The notes under the pieces were generated by a model. The model was not told where the DNA came from and searched no databases. It saw only the letters and a list, made by a program, of their open reading frames with translations. This document shows, one piece after another, positions 16,461 through 24,428 of a stretch of DNA of 52,277 bases. The translations under genes were made by a program, and so were the position numbers. Origin of the DNA: Acidisphaera sp. S103 (GTDB lineage: Bacteria; Pseudomonadota; Alphaproteobacteria; Acetobacterales; Acetobacteraceae); assembly GCF_009765975.1 (NCBI RefSeq), contig NZ_LMUJ01000111.1, positions 108,096-160,372 of the forward strand. Reading direction: 5' to 3'. How positions within the stretch are numbered: position 1 is the stretch's first letter; each line of letters begins with the position of its first letter.

Positions 16461-17362
16461 TACTCTGCCGCCTTCATCAGCTTGGTCGGATCGGCGCCGA
16501 CACGGCCGCTTTCACCCGGTGCGGCCTTGGCCAGGCGGAAATCGTAATGCACCGCGCGCAGGCCGGGGATCGGCGAGGCGGGATCGTCTTTCGCCTCGAC
16601 CACCAGCGTTTGTGACACGCCGAACACGGTGTCGGAGTCGATATTCGGATCGTCGCCGAAATACAGCGCGGTCACCAGTTCGCGGTGGCCGTCGGCCCCG
16701 ATCAGGCAGTGAATGTGCGACGGGCGGAATCCGTGGCGGTTTTGCAGGTGCACCATCGCGCCGACCGGCCCGTCCATCGGGATCGAGTAGCCCAGCGGCC
16801 GGACGGTGCGGAAATGGTACCGGCCATCCGCATCGGTGCGGAAATTGCCGCGCATATCCATGCTCTCGCCGTTACGCTCCTGCATGTCGTACAGGCCACG
16901 CTCACTGGTCTGCCAAATCTGGATCAGCGCGTTGGGCAGCGGTGAACCGTCATTGTCGGTGACCCGGCCATAGACGACAATTTCGGGTTCGGTCGGCTTC
17001 TCCACGATTTGTGCGCCGAGCGGCAGTTCGGGGGCGCCCTCGCGGAAGAACGGACCCAGCAGGCTGCTCTGGCTGCCGAGTTCGCGGGCCTTCTTGTCAT
17101 GCAGCGCATTGACCACGGCGCTGAGGCCAAGGACGTCGGCCAGCAGAATGAACTCCTGCCGGATGGGGGTGCAGGCCTGGCCGACGGCGGTCAGGAACTG
17201 GAGGCCTTGTAGCCATTCCTCCGGCGTCAGGTTGACGTCACGGGCAAAGGCATGGAGGTGGCGCACGGCCGAGTCCATGATTTCCTTCAACCGGGGATTC
17301 TCGGTGTTGGCCATCTGCCGCAGCGCTTCGTCGGTGACGGTGAATTCGTCCAGGTCCTGCAT
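16460..17362 (-). CDS. Intradiol ring-cleavage dioxygenase (hydroxyquinol/catechol 1,2-dioxygenase type)
   Basis: The 300 residues include the helical N-terminal dimerisation domain of catechol 1,2-dioxygenases (about 20-100) and the intradiol barrel with all four Fe(III) ligands: Tyr158 (SERGLYDMQ), Tyr192 (LGYSIPMDGPVG), His216 and His218 (FRPSHIHCLIG). MDGPVG and HLQNRHGFRPSHIH favour hydroxyquinol-type enzymes over catechol-type. It would open an aromatic diol or triol to a muconate or maleylacetate. The start at 17362 fits the family, and the longer frame to 17434 is unsupported. It is coupled to the cyclase gene. No maleylacetate reductase is present in the window. Confidence 0.88.
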   Translation of the reverse strand: MQDLDEFTVTDEALRQMANTENPRLKEIMDSAVRHLHAFARDVNLTPEEWLQGLQFLTAVGQACTPIRQEFILLADVLGLSAVVNALHDKKARELGSQSSLLGPFFREGAPELPLGAQIVEKPTEPEIVVYGRVTDNDGSPLPNALIQIWQTSERGLYDMQERNGESMDMRGNFRTDADGRYHFRTVRPLGYSIPMDGPVGAMVHLQNRHGFRPSHIHCLIGADGHRELVTALYFGDDPNIDSDTVFGVSQTLVVEAKDDPASPIPGLRAVHYDFRLAKAAPGESGRVGADPTKLMKAAE

Positions 17363-17406
17363 ATTAGGCCTCCCAAAGGTCGTCTCGATTGGAGCATATG
17401 GCGAAA

Positions 17407-17444
17407 CATGGGTGCTTTGCCAGTGGTCGCCCATGCCGTAAGAT
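17407..17444 (+). promoter_or_regulatory. Possible promoter of the orphan solute-binding protein gene
   Basis: TTGCCA (17417-17422), a 16-base spacer and TAAGAT (17439-17444) form a sigma70-like promoter 36 bases before the start at 17480. An inverted pair CATGGG/CCCATG (17407-17412 and 17430-17435) brackets the -35 box and might be an operator for the divergent dioxygenase operon as well. Confidence 0.35.
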
Positions 17445-17479
17445 ACCGATAATAAAACAAGCCGGAGGAAACCAAAATC

Positions 17480-18745
17480 ATGCTGAAACGCGCCAAGGCC
17501 ACTCTATGGAGCGGTGCGCTGCTCGCCGCCAGCGTCCTGTTCGCCGGACCGCCGGCCGCACGCGCCGCCGATCCCATCACCATCGGCTTCGGCATGGCGC
17601 TGACCGGCAGCTTGGCACCGAACGGCAAGGCCGCGCTGCTGGCGATGCAGATCTGGGAATCGGACATCAACGCCAAGGGCGGTCTGCTGGGGCGGCCGGT
17701 CAAGCTGATCTATTATGACGATCAGTCCAACCCGGCCAACATTCCGGCGCTGTACACGAAGCTGCTGGACGTGGACAAAGTCGACATCGCCATCAGTGGC
17801 TACGCGACCAACATGACGGTTCCGGCCATACCGATCATGATGCAGCAGAAACGCACTTTTCTCGGTCTGCTGGCGCTCGACGGCAATGCCGAGTTCCACT
17901 ATCCGAACTATTTTTCTATCAGTCCGACCGGCGGCCCGCACCCAAAACAAAGCTTCTCCAAGGGCTACTTTGACGTCGCCAAGGGCCTGAATCCGGCGCC
18001 CAAGACCATTGCGTTTGTCGGCGCGGACGCGGAATTCCCTCGCAATGCGCTGGAAGGCGCGCATGAACTGGCCAAGGAACAAGGGCTGAAAATCGTCTAC
18101 GATCGCACCTATCCGCCCTCGACCACCGATTTCAGTCCGATCGTGCGGGCGATCCAGGCCAGTAACCCGGACCTGGTGTTCGTGGCGTCCTATCCGGCCG
18201 ATACTGTGGGCATCTTGCGTTCGGCCAATGAAATTGGGCTGAAGGCCAGGTTGTTCGGCGGTGGCATGGTTGGGCTGCAGGCGACGGCGATCAAGACCCA
18301 GATGGGCCCGCTGCTGAACAATGTCGTCGATTTTGACTTCTGGCTGCCGATTGGTCGTTACGCAACGCCCGATGCGCTGGCCTTCCTTAAGGAATACCAG
18401 GCCAAGTCAGCCGCCGCCGGGGTCGATCTGCTGGGCTACTACCTGCCGCCGTTCGCCTATGCCGATATGCAGGTGCTGCAGGCTGCGGTCGAGGGCACCA
18501 AGAGCCTGGACCAGCAGAAGCTTGCGGATTACCTGCGGGCCCATACCTTCAAGACAGTCGCCGGCGACATCACGTTCGGTGCGAACGGCGAGTGGACGGA
18601 GTCCCGCGTGCTGGAAGTGCAGTTCCAGAACGTGAAAGGCAGCGATGTGGACCAGTTCAAGGACCCCAAGGTCGAGGTCGTGCTGTATCCGCCCGAGTTG
18701 AAGGACGGCGACGTGGTTACGCCGTACGTCGGTCCGAAGAATTGA
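17480..18745 (+). CDS. Orphan ABC transporter substrate-binding protein (LivK/amide-type)
   Basis: This 421-residue type I binding protein has a signal peptide (hydrophobic 8-24, cleavage near ARA-ADPI) and a family start ITIGFGMALTGSLAPNGKAAL. A good ribosome site, GGAGGAAACC, precedes the ATG. It is divergent from the intradiol dioxygenase/cyclase operon, which suggests it captures an aromatic or related acid, but no permease or ATPase lies beside it. It is followed by a strong intrinsic terminator, so it is a single-gene transcript. It may share membrane subunits encoded elsewhere. Confidence 0.9.
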   Translation: MLKRAKATLWSGALLAASVLFAGPPAARAADPITIGFGMALTGSLAPNGKAALLAMQIWESDINAKGGLLGRPVKLIYYDDQSNPANIPALYTKLLDVDKVDIAISGYATNMTVPAIPIMMQQKRTFLGLLALDGNAEFHYPNYFSISPTGGPHPKQSFSKGYFDVAKGLNPAPKTIAFVGADAEFPRNALEGAHELAKEQGLKIVYDRTYPPSTTDFSPIVRAIQASNPDLVFVASYPADTVGILRSANEIGLKARLFGGGMVGLQATAIKTQMGPLLNNVVDFDFWLPIGRYATPDALAFLKEYQAKSAAAGVDLLGYYLPPFAYADMQVLQAAVEGTKSLDQQKLADYLRAHTFKTVAGDITFGANGEWTESRVLEVQFQNVKGSDVDQFKDPKVEVVLYPPELKDGDVVTPYVGPKN

Positions 18746-18764
18746 CGGTTTTCTGATCGGACCC

Positions 18765-18791
18765 CCCCCGCCGTTCGGACGGCGGGGGTTT
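18765..18791 (+). terminator. Rho-independent terminator after the solute-binding protein gene
   Basis: A perfect 10-bp GC stem (arms 18765-18774 and 18779-18788, loop TCGG) is followed by TTTAT, starting 19 bases after the stop codon. Confidence 0.85.
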
Positions 18792-18884
18792 ATGTTTCGA
18801 AAACAAATAGTTGTGCGCACATGATCGCTTGTTTATCCCTGATCTCCCGATCTTGAGACGCTATCAAAGCGAACCGGCACCGCG

Positions 18885-19613
18885 ATGGTGCGTTCCTTTG
18901 CCATGTCGCAGGCATTACGAAAACCGAGAGGCAACCGGCTGCTGGGCAGCCTGGCGCGCGAGGATCGCAACTACCTCGCCTCGGTGAGCCGTATCGAACA
19001 CGCGCCTCAGGGCCTTGTTCTCAGTAGCCGCTCCGAACCGGGGGCCGAGGTGTGGTTTCCGCACACGGGGGCTATTGCGTTGACCGCCACGGACGAGACG
19101 GGGCGAAGTGTCCAAACCGGCGTGGTCGGCCGCGAGGGCTGCGTCGGGGTGGACGCCCTGTTCGGCCCGAGCCCGGCGCTGTCTGACGCGACGATGCAGG
19201 TCGAGGGCGAGATATCAGTCATTCCGGCGACTCAGTTTCGGACCGCCATCGACGCAAGGCCCCAGGTTCAACGCGCGCTATCCAAATTCCTGCATGGCCT
19301 GGCGGCGCAATCGTTGCAGACCATCGCCTGCAATCGTTTGCATAGCCTGCATGCGCGTTGCTGCCGTTGGCTGCTGACGATGCAGGACACATTGGAGAGC
19401 GACACGATTCCGTTGACCCAGGAAGACCTCGCCACCCTGCTCGGCAGTGGCCGGCCGCGGGTGAACCTGCTGCTGGCCGGATTGGAGCGGGACGGCAGCT
19501 TGCGGCGCCGTCGTGGCCGCATCGAATTGCTGACACGCACGGCGTTGGAACGGGATGCCTGCGAATGCTATCGGCTGGTTCGTGAGATGACGGAAGGACT
19601 TCATAACGATTAA
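18885..19613 (+). CDS. Crp/Fnr family transcriptional regulator
   Basis: The 242 residues comprise a cyclic-nucleotide-binding-like beta barrel (about 20-130, with GAIALTATDETGRSVQTGVVGREG) and a C-terminal winged helix (TQEDLATLLGSGRPRVNLLL). The barrel lacks the usual cAMP phosphate-binding Arg/Ser motif, and there are no N-terminal cysteines for an Fnr-type iron-sulfur cluster, so the signal is unknown. An ATG at 18903 is an alternative start and neither has a strong ribosome site. The gene precedes a single-domain response regulator on the same strand. Confidence 0.85.
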   Translation: MVRSFAMSQALRKPRGNRLLGSLAREDRNYLASVSRIEHAPQGLVLSSRSEPGAEVWFPHTGAIALTATDETGRSVQTGVVGREGCVGVDALFGPSPALSDATMQVEGEISVIPATQFRTAIDARPQVQRALSKFLHGLAAQSLQTIACNRLHSLHARCCRWLLTMQDTLESDTIPLTQEDLATLLGSGRPRVNLLLAGLERDGSLRRRRGRIELLTRTALERDACECYRLVREMTEGLHND

Positions 19614-19692
19614 GGCCAAAATCCGACTGTCACCTTGGTAACAGACGAACCCACCCCGGACGGCTAAGGGAGTCCCAAAGAACCGGATTCCC

Positions 19693-20058
19693 ATGGGTTT
19701 ATCGCTGCCTCTCCGCCGCCACATCCTGCTTGTCGAGGACGACGGAATGGTGCGGGAAACCATAACGCTGATGCTTGAGGATGATTACGAGATCCACCCC
19801 GCGGTTTCGGTCAGTACCGCCCTGGCGCATCTGCGTGATCCGAATCCTGTCCCGATCGACGTGGTGCTGCTTGATTGCCTGCTGCCGGGCGGTGACACGG
19901 CCGAGGTGCTGGCAGAGGCGGATCGGAGATCCATCCCCGTCGTGCTGATCAGTGGCGACCCGCGCCAGGTCGAGAAGCTGGGGCCCGCGCGGCGCTTCCT
20001 GTCGAAGCCGGTCACCCAGGCTCGCCTGTTGGCGGTTCTGGATAGCGCTCGCGGTTGA
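19693..20058 (+). CDS. Stand-alone response regulator receiver domain protein
   Basis: The 121 residues are one receiver domain: acidic pocket Glu15/Asp16/Asp17 (ILLVEDDG), phosphoacceptor Asp61 ([11 protein letters not shown]), Ser87 (VVLISGDP) and Lys105 (RFLSKPV). There is no output domain and no kinase gene beside it, so it likely acts as a phosphorelay intermediate or by protein-protein contact. It lies 79 bases after the Crp/Fnr-like gene and just before ppsR. Confidence 0.87.
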   Translation: MGLSLPLRRHILLVEDDGMVRETITLMLEDDYEIHPAVSVSTALAHLRDPNPVPIDVVLLDCLLPGGDTAEVLAEADRRSIPVVLISGDPRQVEKLGPARRFLSKPVTQARLLAVLDSARG

Positions 20059-20083
20059 ACTGCCGGCCTTGTATGGTCCAGGC

Positions 20084-20950
20084 ATGGACACGCCCCCCGA
20101 AACGCAGAAAATCAATTTGCATCTGGTGTCGGACGCCACCGGGGAGACGCTGAACGCGATCGCCCGGGCGACCACCGTCCAGTTCGGACCGGTGCAGATC
20201 ATCCACCATCGGTGGAGCCTGATCCGCACACGCTTCCAACTTCACCGCGTGCTGGAGGGCATCGAGGCGGAACCCGGGCCGGTCCTGTCCACGCTGATCG
20301 ATCGCACCTTGCGCCTGGAATTGGACACGACCTGCCAGCGGCTGAACGTCAAGGTCGTCAACGTCCTGGATCCCGTCATGACCGCCCTGCAGGACGTCAT
20401 CGGGCAGCAGGCCGAGGCCAGGCCGGGCCGCCAATACGTGTTGAACGCAGATTATTTTTCGCGCATCGATGCGATGCACTACGTGCTGGCGCACGACGAC
20501 GGACAGGCACAGCCGGGGCTGGCCGGGGCGGACGTCGTGCTGGTGGGTGTCTCGCGCAGTTCGAAGACCCCGACCTGCTTCTATCTGGCCAATCGCGGCA
20601 TCAAGGCGGCGAATGTGCCGTTGGTGCCGAACCTGCCGATCCCGCCGGGGCTGGAGGAGATCAAGTGCCCGGTCATCGGCCTGACGCTGGCAGCCGAGGC
20701 GCTGATCGACATCCGCCGCCACCGGTTGCGGCTGATCGGTGGCGGTGCCCAGACCGGGCCGATTCGTGCCGACAGTTCCGACTACGTCGATGAGGACGCG
20801 GTGAAAGCCGAGCTGCTGTGGGCTCGGCGATTCTGCAACAGCCATGGATGGCCGACGATCGATGTGACACGGCGGTCGATCGAGGAGACGGCGGCGACGG
20901 TGCTGCAACTGATGGAGGCGTGGCACAACCGCAAGGCGAAGGGGAATTGA
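20084..20950 (+). CDS. ppsR: Pyruvate, phosphate/water dikinase regulatory protein (bifunctional kinase/pyrophosphorylase)
   Basis: This 288-residue DUF299 protein has the N-terminal family signature [19 protein letters not shown] and a P-loop-like element [16 protein letters not shown] at about residues 153-168. The family phosphorylates PEP synthetase or pyruvate phosphate dikinase on Thr using ADP, and reverses it with phosphate, switching gluconeogenic flux. The ATG at 20084 is chosen, because the longer frame overlaps the response-regulator gene. Length is normal (about 270-290). The target dikinase is not in the window. Confidence 0.93.
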   Translation: MDTPPETQKINLHLVSDATGETLNAIARATTVQFGPVQIIHHRWSLIRTRFQLHRVLEGIEAEPGPVLSTLIDRTLRLELDTTCQRLNVKVVNVLDPVMTALQDVIGQQAEARPGRQYVLNADYFSRIDAMHYVLAHDDGQAQPGLAGADVVLVGVSRSSKTPTCFYLANRGIKAANVPLVPNLPIPPGLEEIKCPVIGLTLAAEALIDIRRHRLRLIGGGAQTGPIRADSSDYVDEDAVKAELLWARRFCNSHGWPTIDVTRRSIEETAATVLQLMEAWHNRKAKGN

Positions 20951-21036
20951 GAGCGGGCAGGGTCCACATTCCGGCAAGTGATGCGTTTAAGTGCCTTGCC
21001 TCGGGTGCGGACCAAGGCTATACGCCGCCCCTCGGT

Positions 21037-21113
21037 CGGAGCGTAGCTCAGCCTGGTAGAGCACTGTGTTCGGGACGCAGGGGCCGGAGGTTCGAATCCT
21101 CTCGCTCCGACCA
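21037..21113 (+). tRNA. tRNA-Pro (anticodon CGG)
   Basis: A full cloverleaf is readable: acceptor CGGAGCG/CGCTCCG, D arm GCTC/GAGC, anticodon stem CTGTG/CGCAG with loop TTCGGGA (anticodon CGG), T arm with TTCGAAT, discriminator A, and an encoded CCA end. It decodes CCG. Confidence 0.97.
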
Positions 21114-21186
21114 ATGATTTCAGATATTTAGCCGTGAACGACACAGGGTCTGGTTGTGTCCTTGAACGCAGGCGGCGCCCGCAAAA

Positions 21187-22323
21187 TCACGGATGAAGCA
21201 GCCGGTTGTGCCAGAAGGGCGATAGCGGCCAGCGCCGTTCGCGTTGGTACAGGTGCCGGCGCAGTCGCAGATAATCCCTGAACCGGGCAAACACGCCGTC
21301 CTGGTAGGCCAGCAATGGTGTCTGGCCCGCGCCCGCCAGGCAACCGGCGATCGCATCCGCCGCTGCCTCGCCGTCGCACAGCGCCTTGAGGATGCCCTGC
21401 GCCGAGATCGGATCGTACGCGCTGGCCGCGTCGCCGACCGCCAGCCAGCGCTCGCCCACGACTCGGCTCAGGATCGCGGAAGGCGCCAGCGCCGTTTCCA
21501 GTTCGAGCGTGCCGGCAGGCACCGCTTTGCCGTGATCGAGCCATCGGGCGACGTGTTGCGTCGCGTGCAGCGCCGGCCGCCAGGTATCGGGGTCCGCGAA
21601 GCGCCGGTGCTGGGACGGTTCCACCGCCAGCGCGGCGATCAGCCTGTGGCCGGGGATTTTCGCGGCATACCACCAGCCATCCGCACAGGCTTCCAGCAGT
21701 GCCTGCGAGGGGACCGCGTCGGGCGCTTTCAGGTCGAACACCGCGCCGATCACCGCCAGGCAATCGACCTGGTTGCGCGCGACACCTAACCGCCGGGCCA
21801 CGCTGGCGGCGATGCCGGTCGCATCGACCAGGAATCCCGCCGTTACCCGCGTGCTGGCGCCGTTCTCGGCTTCCAACGACAGCGCGTAGTCGCCCGCATC
21901 GCTGCGTTCGGCCGATCGCAGACGCAAGCCGCGAACGATTGTGCCGCCGCGGGCGCCCACTGCTTCGCACAGCATCTCATCGAACGCGGTTCGGTCCAGG
22001 TGCCAGCCTTGCCCCTGCATACCCAGCAGAAAGTCGTTGTAGCGAAGTTCAGGATGGCCCCAGCTCGCGCAACTGCCGGCGGACAGCAGATGACCCTGCG
22101 CGTGGAACGCCTGCCACACCCCAAGCCGCTGCAGGACCGCTCGGCTGGCGGGTGGAACGGATTCGCCGATGCGGGCGCGGGGATGCTGCTGCATGTCGAT
22201 GACGACAATGTCGCCCACGCCGCGGTCGATCAGCGTCAGGGCGGTGGCACAACCGGCGGCGCCACTGCCCACGATGACGACGGCGTGGCGTCCGCCGTCG
22301 GGAAGACAGGGTCCCGTCAGGCG
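21187..22323 (-). CDS. LodB-like FAD-dependent maturase/tryptophan-halogenase-like flavoprotein
   Basis: An FAD-dependent protein with a Rossmann motif (AVVIVGSGAAGCATALTL), WHLDRTAFDEML, FLVDATGIAASVARRLG and WLAVGDAASAYDPISAQG, typical of LodB/GoxB and geranylgeranyl-reductase/halogenase-type flavoproteins. In the Lod system this partner is needed to form the cysteine tryptophylquinone in LodA. The start is unusual. No ATG, GTG or TTG lies between the LodA amber codon (22324-22326) and the FAD motif, except a GTG at 22272 inside the motif itself. The frame is the same as LodA. I give the extent from the codon after the LodA stop; CTG at 22320 is one candidate start. If GTG 22272 is used, the first beta strand is lost. 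Confidence 0.8.
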   Translation of the reverse strand, partial: RLTGPCLPDGGRHAVVIVGSGAAGCATALTLIDRGVGDIVVIDMQQHPRARIGESVPPASRAVLQRLGVWQAFHAQGHLLSAGSCASWGHPELRYNDFLLGMQGQGWHLDRTAFDEMLCEAVGARGGTIVRGLRLRSAERSDAGDYALSLEAENGASTRVTAGFLVDATGIAASVARRLGVARNQVDCLAVIGAVFDLKAPDAVPSQALLEACADGWWYAAKIPGHRLIAALAVEPSQHRRFADPDTWRPALHATQHVARWLDHGKAVPAGTLELETALAPSAILSRVVGERWLAVGDAASAYDPISAQGILKALCDGEAAADAIAGCLAGAGQTPLLAYQDGVFARFRDYLRLRRHLYQRERRWPLSPFWHNRLLHP

Positions 22324-24387
22324 CTAGCGTCCCCGTACCGCCGGTGCCGTCGAGTAGTGCGGCACGTCGGCGGTTGGCCAGGGCGGCACGAAGTCGCTGC
22401 CCACGGCGAACTGGCTTTGCACCTCCAGGAAGATGTTCGCCGGGTACGGTGACTTGCCGGTTTCCGTGGGGATCTGCGGCCCCTCTATGATAAAGCCGAC
22501 GTCGAACCAGTTTTTGACGAAGTCGGGATATTTCTGGAACCGTCCGACCTGCGCGGGATAGGGCGTGTCCGTGCCGGCACCGCGCACCGAGTAGACCTGC
22601 TGGCCGACCGTCCAGGTTTTCGCGGCCGCATCGTAAACGCACAGCGACACCGGATACACCGCGACCGGGCGTTCCGCCGGCCAGGACCAGAACAGCGTGT
22701 TGTTGCCTTGTGGATTGGGGTCCGGCAAGTGCGTGGCGCAGGAATTGTAGTCGGTGTGCCACGGAACCGACATGGCTTTGGAGATGTCGCCTGGTTCCAC
22801 TGGGATGGCTTGCAACGGGATGTAGCCGAAGGTCAGGAACGGTTTGTCCGCTGTCGCCTTGCTGTAGTCGAGTTGGGCCTGATTGATGCGGAACGGGCCG
22901 CAATCCTGTTTCTGCCAGTCCTGGATGTACAGGTTGGTGTCGCGGATGGGGAACGAGACCTCGATGCCGGGGCTGTAGCGGCCGCCGAGGCAATTCTCCA
23001 GCGTGATTTTGTCGAGGATTTCGCCGGGACCGAGCGCCGAGCCTGGGCCGGGCAGGTAGGCTTTGGCGTGCCATTGCGACAGCAGGAAGTACTGGGTCTG
23101 GCTGACCGACAGAAAGCTTTTCTGCGCGTCGCCCAGCGATAGCGGCATCAGCGGCGCCCCGGTCGTGGTGTCGGCGGTTGAGTTGGGATCGCGCAGCAGC
23201 GTCTTGAAGTTGGGGATCTTGGATGTGGGGTCGTCGGTCGGCTTGATCGCGCCGATCATGTCGTGGTTGTTGATGGCGACCGATGGAAGATTGGTGTTCC
23301 AACGTTGCAGCATGCAGGCGTGGAAGGTGGGTTGGATATCGTCGGGGAAGGATGGCTGATAGCTCGCCTGGAACTGGCCGTTGACGAACAGGCTGGGCAC
23401 CAGACCTAGCTGGCGCACCCAGACGTCGTAGACGTCGTCCCAGACCGAGATGATGTTGCGGGTTTGCGGGGCATAGCCGGGGTCGCCGGTGACATACCAG
23501 CCCGCCTGCACCGCGGCGGTGGAGTTGTCGTCGAACACCAGCACGGCGTTGACCGGGCCGTCGGCGGCATCGTCGTACCACAGGCCGTTTTCTGTGGCCT
23601 GGGTCATCGGATCCACCGGCTGGCCGTCCTTGCTGACCGCGACAGTGCGGGCATAGCCGCCGGCGACCACCAGGCCGCCTTTGTCATCGACGCGCAGATC
23701 GCCGAGCGAGGTGAGCGGACCCAGGGGTTCGTAGAGGGTGTTGAAGTCGGATGGGAAGCTTTTCGGGTAGTCCCGCACCGACACGATGGTGGCCGAGGCA
23801 TTGGCGTAGGCTGCCGGGGTGGCGGCATCGAAGGCAACGACGGCGGAGGTTCCGCCGGACACCTTGATCGCTCGGGGGCCGGGATCGATGAACAATTCCC
23901 GCAGCCGCACCGGGTCGTTCTTATCGGTCTTGCCCTTGTAGTCTGGATTGCGGAGTTCGAGCAGCGAGGGGTCTTCATAGGCGCCGATGCCGCGGAACTG
24001 GCCGCCCTGGCTGACGGTCGAGTAATTGTTGAGCTTCTTGTTCGCCAGATGCACGGTCCAGACGATGTCGACGACCTTCTTGCCACCGACAGAACCACCC
24101 ACGGCCACCAGGGTGCCGGCGCCGGTGGGATAGGTGCCCGAACCGCCGGCGGGATAGGCATAGATGCGAAACCGAGCGGCCTGGCGTTTGACGTTGCCGT
24201 GGGCGTCGCGGAAATCGTCGGCGGTGATCGGCGTGTCCTCGGTGCCGGGCTTGATCGGCAGGCCGCCCATCAAACCGCCGGGCTCGATGGTGCCGGCGGC
24301 GGTCACCGGTGCGATGTAGAACGCCTCACTGTCGCCCACTCGCCCGATGCCGATGGCGGGATGCACGCGAAAAACAGTTCCGGACAT
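22324..24387 (-). CDS. LodA/GoxA-like cysteine tryptophylquinone (CTQ) oxidase
   Basis: This 687-residue protein begins with the LodA-family signature FRVHPAIGIGRVGDS and continues with DFRDAHGNVKRQAARFRIY and IVWTVHLANKKL. Published LodA uses Cys516 and Trp581 for the CTQ cofactor, with Asp512 needed for its formation. Here PWHTDYNSC gives Asp546 and Cys550 with the same spacing of four. The tryptophan partner cannot be fixed by eye: Trp567, Trp569 (FWSWPAERP) and Trp592 are candidates. There is no signal peptide. LodA oxidises lysine epsilon-amino groups and GoxA glycine, both releasing H2O2; the substrate here is unknown. It sits between a haem-c protein gene and the LodB-like gene. Confidence 0.88.
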   Translation of the reverse strand: MSGTVFRVHPAIGIGRVGDSEAFYIAPVTAAGTIEPGGLMGGLPIKPGTEDTPITADDFRDAHGNVKRQAARFRIYAYPAGGSGTYPTGAGTLVAVGGSVGGKKVVDIVWTVHLANKKLNNYSTVSQGGQFRGIGAYEDPSLLELRNPDYKGKTDKNDPVRLRELFIDPGPRAIKVSGGTSAVVAFDAATPAAYANASATIVSVRDYPKSFPSDFNTLYEPLGPLTSLGDLRVDDKGGLVVAGGYARTVAVSKDGQPVDPMTQATENGLWYDDAADGPVNAVLVFDDNSTAAVQAGWYVTGDPGYAPQTRNIISVWDDVYDVWVRQLGLVPSLFVNGQFQASYQPSFPDDIQPTFHACMLQRWNTNLPSVAINNHDMIGAIKPTDDPTSKIPNFKTLLRDPNSTADTTTGAPLMPLSLGDAQKSFLSVSQTQYFLLSQWHAKAYLPGPGSALGPGEILDKITLENCLGGRYSPGIEVSFPIRDTNLYIQDWQKQDCGPFRINQAQLDYSKATADKPFLTFGYIPLQAIPVEPGDISKAMSVPWHTDYNSCATHLPDPNPQGNNTLFWSWPAERPVAVYPVSLCVYDAAAKTWTVGQQVYSVRGAGTDTPYPAQVGRFQKYPDFVKNWFDVGFIIEGPQIPTETGKSPYPANIFLEVQSQFAVGSDFVPPWPTADVPHYSTAPAVRGR

Positions 24388-24428
24388 GATCTTGGCTCCT
24401 CTGGCCCGATTGGGTCGGCGGTCAGCAC

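Noticed and set aside
18885..20058. Crp/Fnr-like regulator and receiver domain as a two-component pair
   Set aside because: No histidine kinase is adjacent and the Crp/Fnr-like protein has no phosphoacceptor, so proximity alone is not enough.
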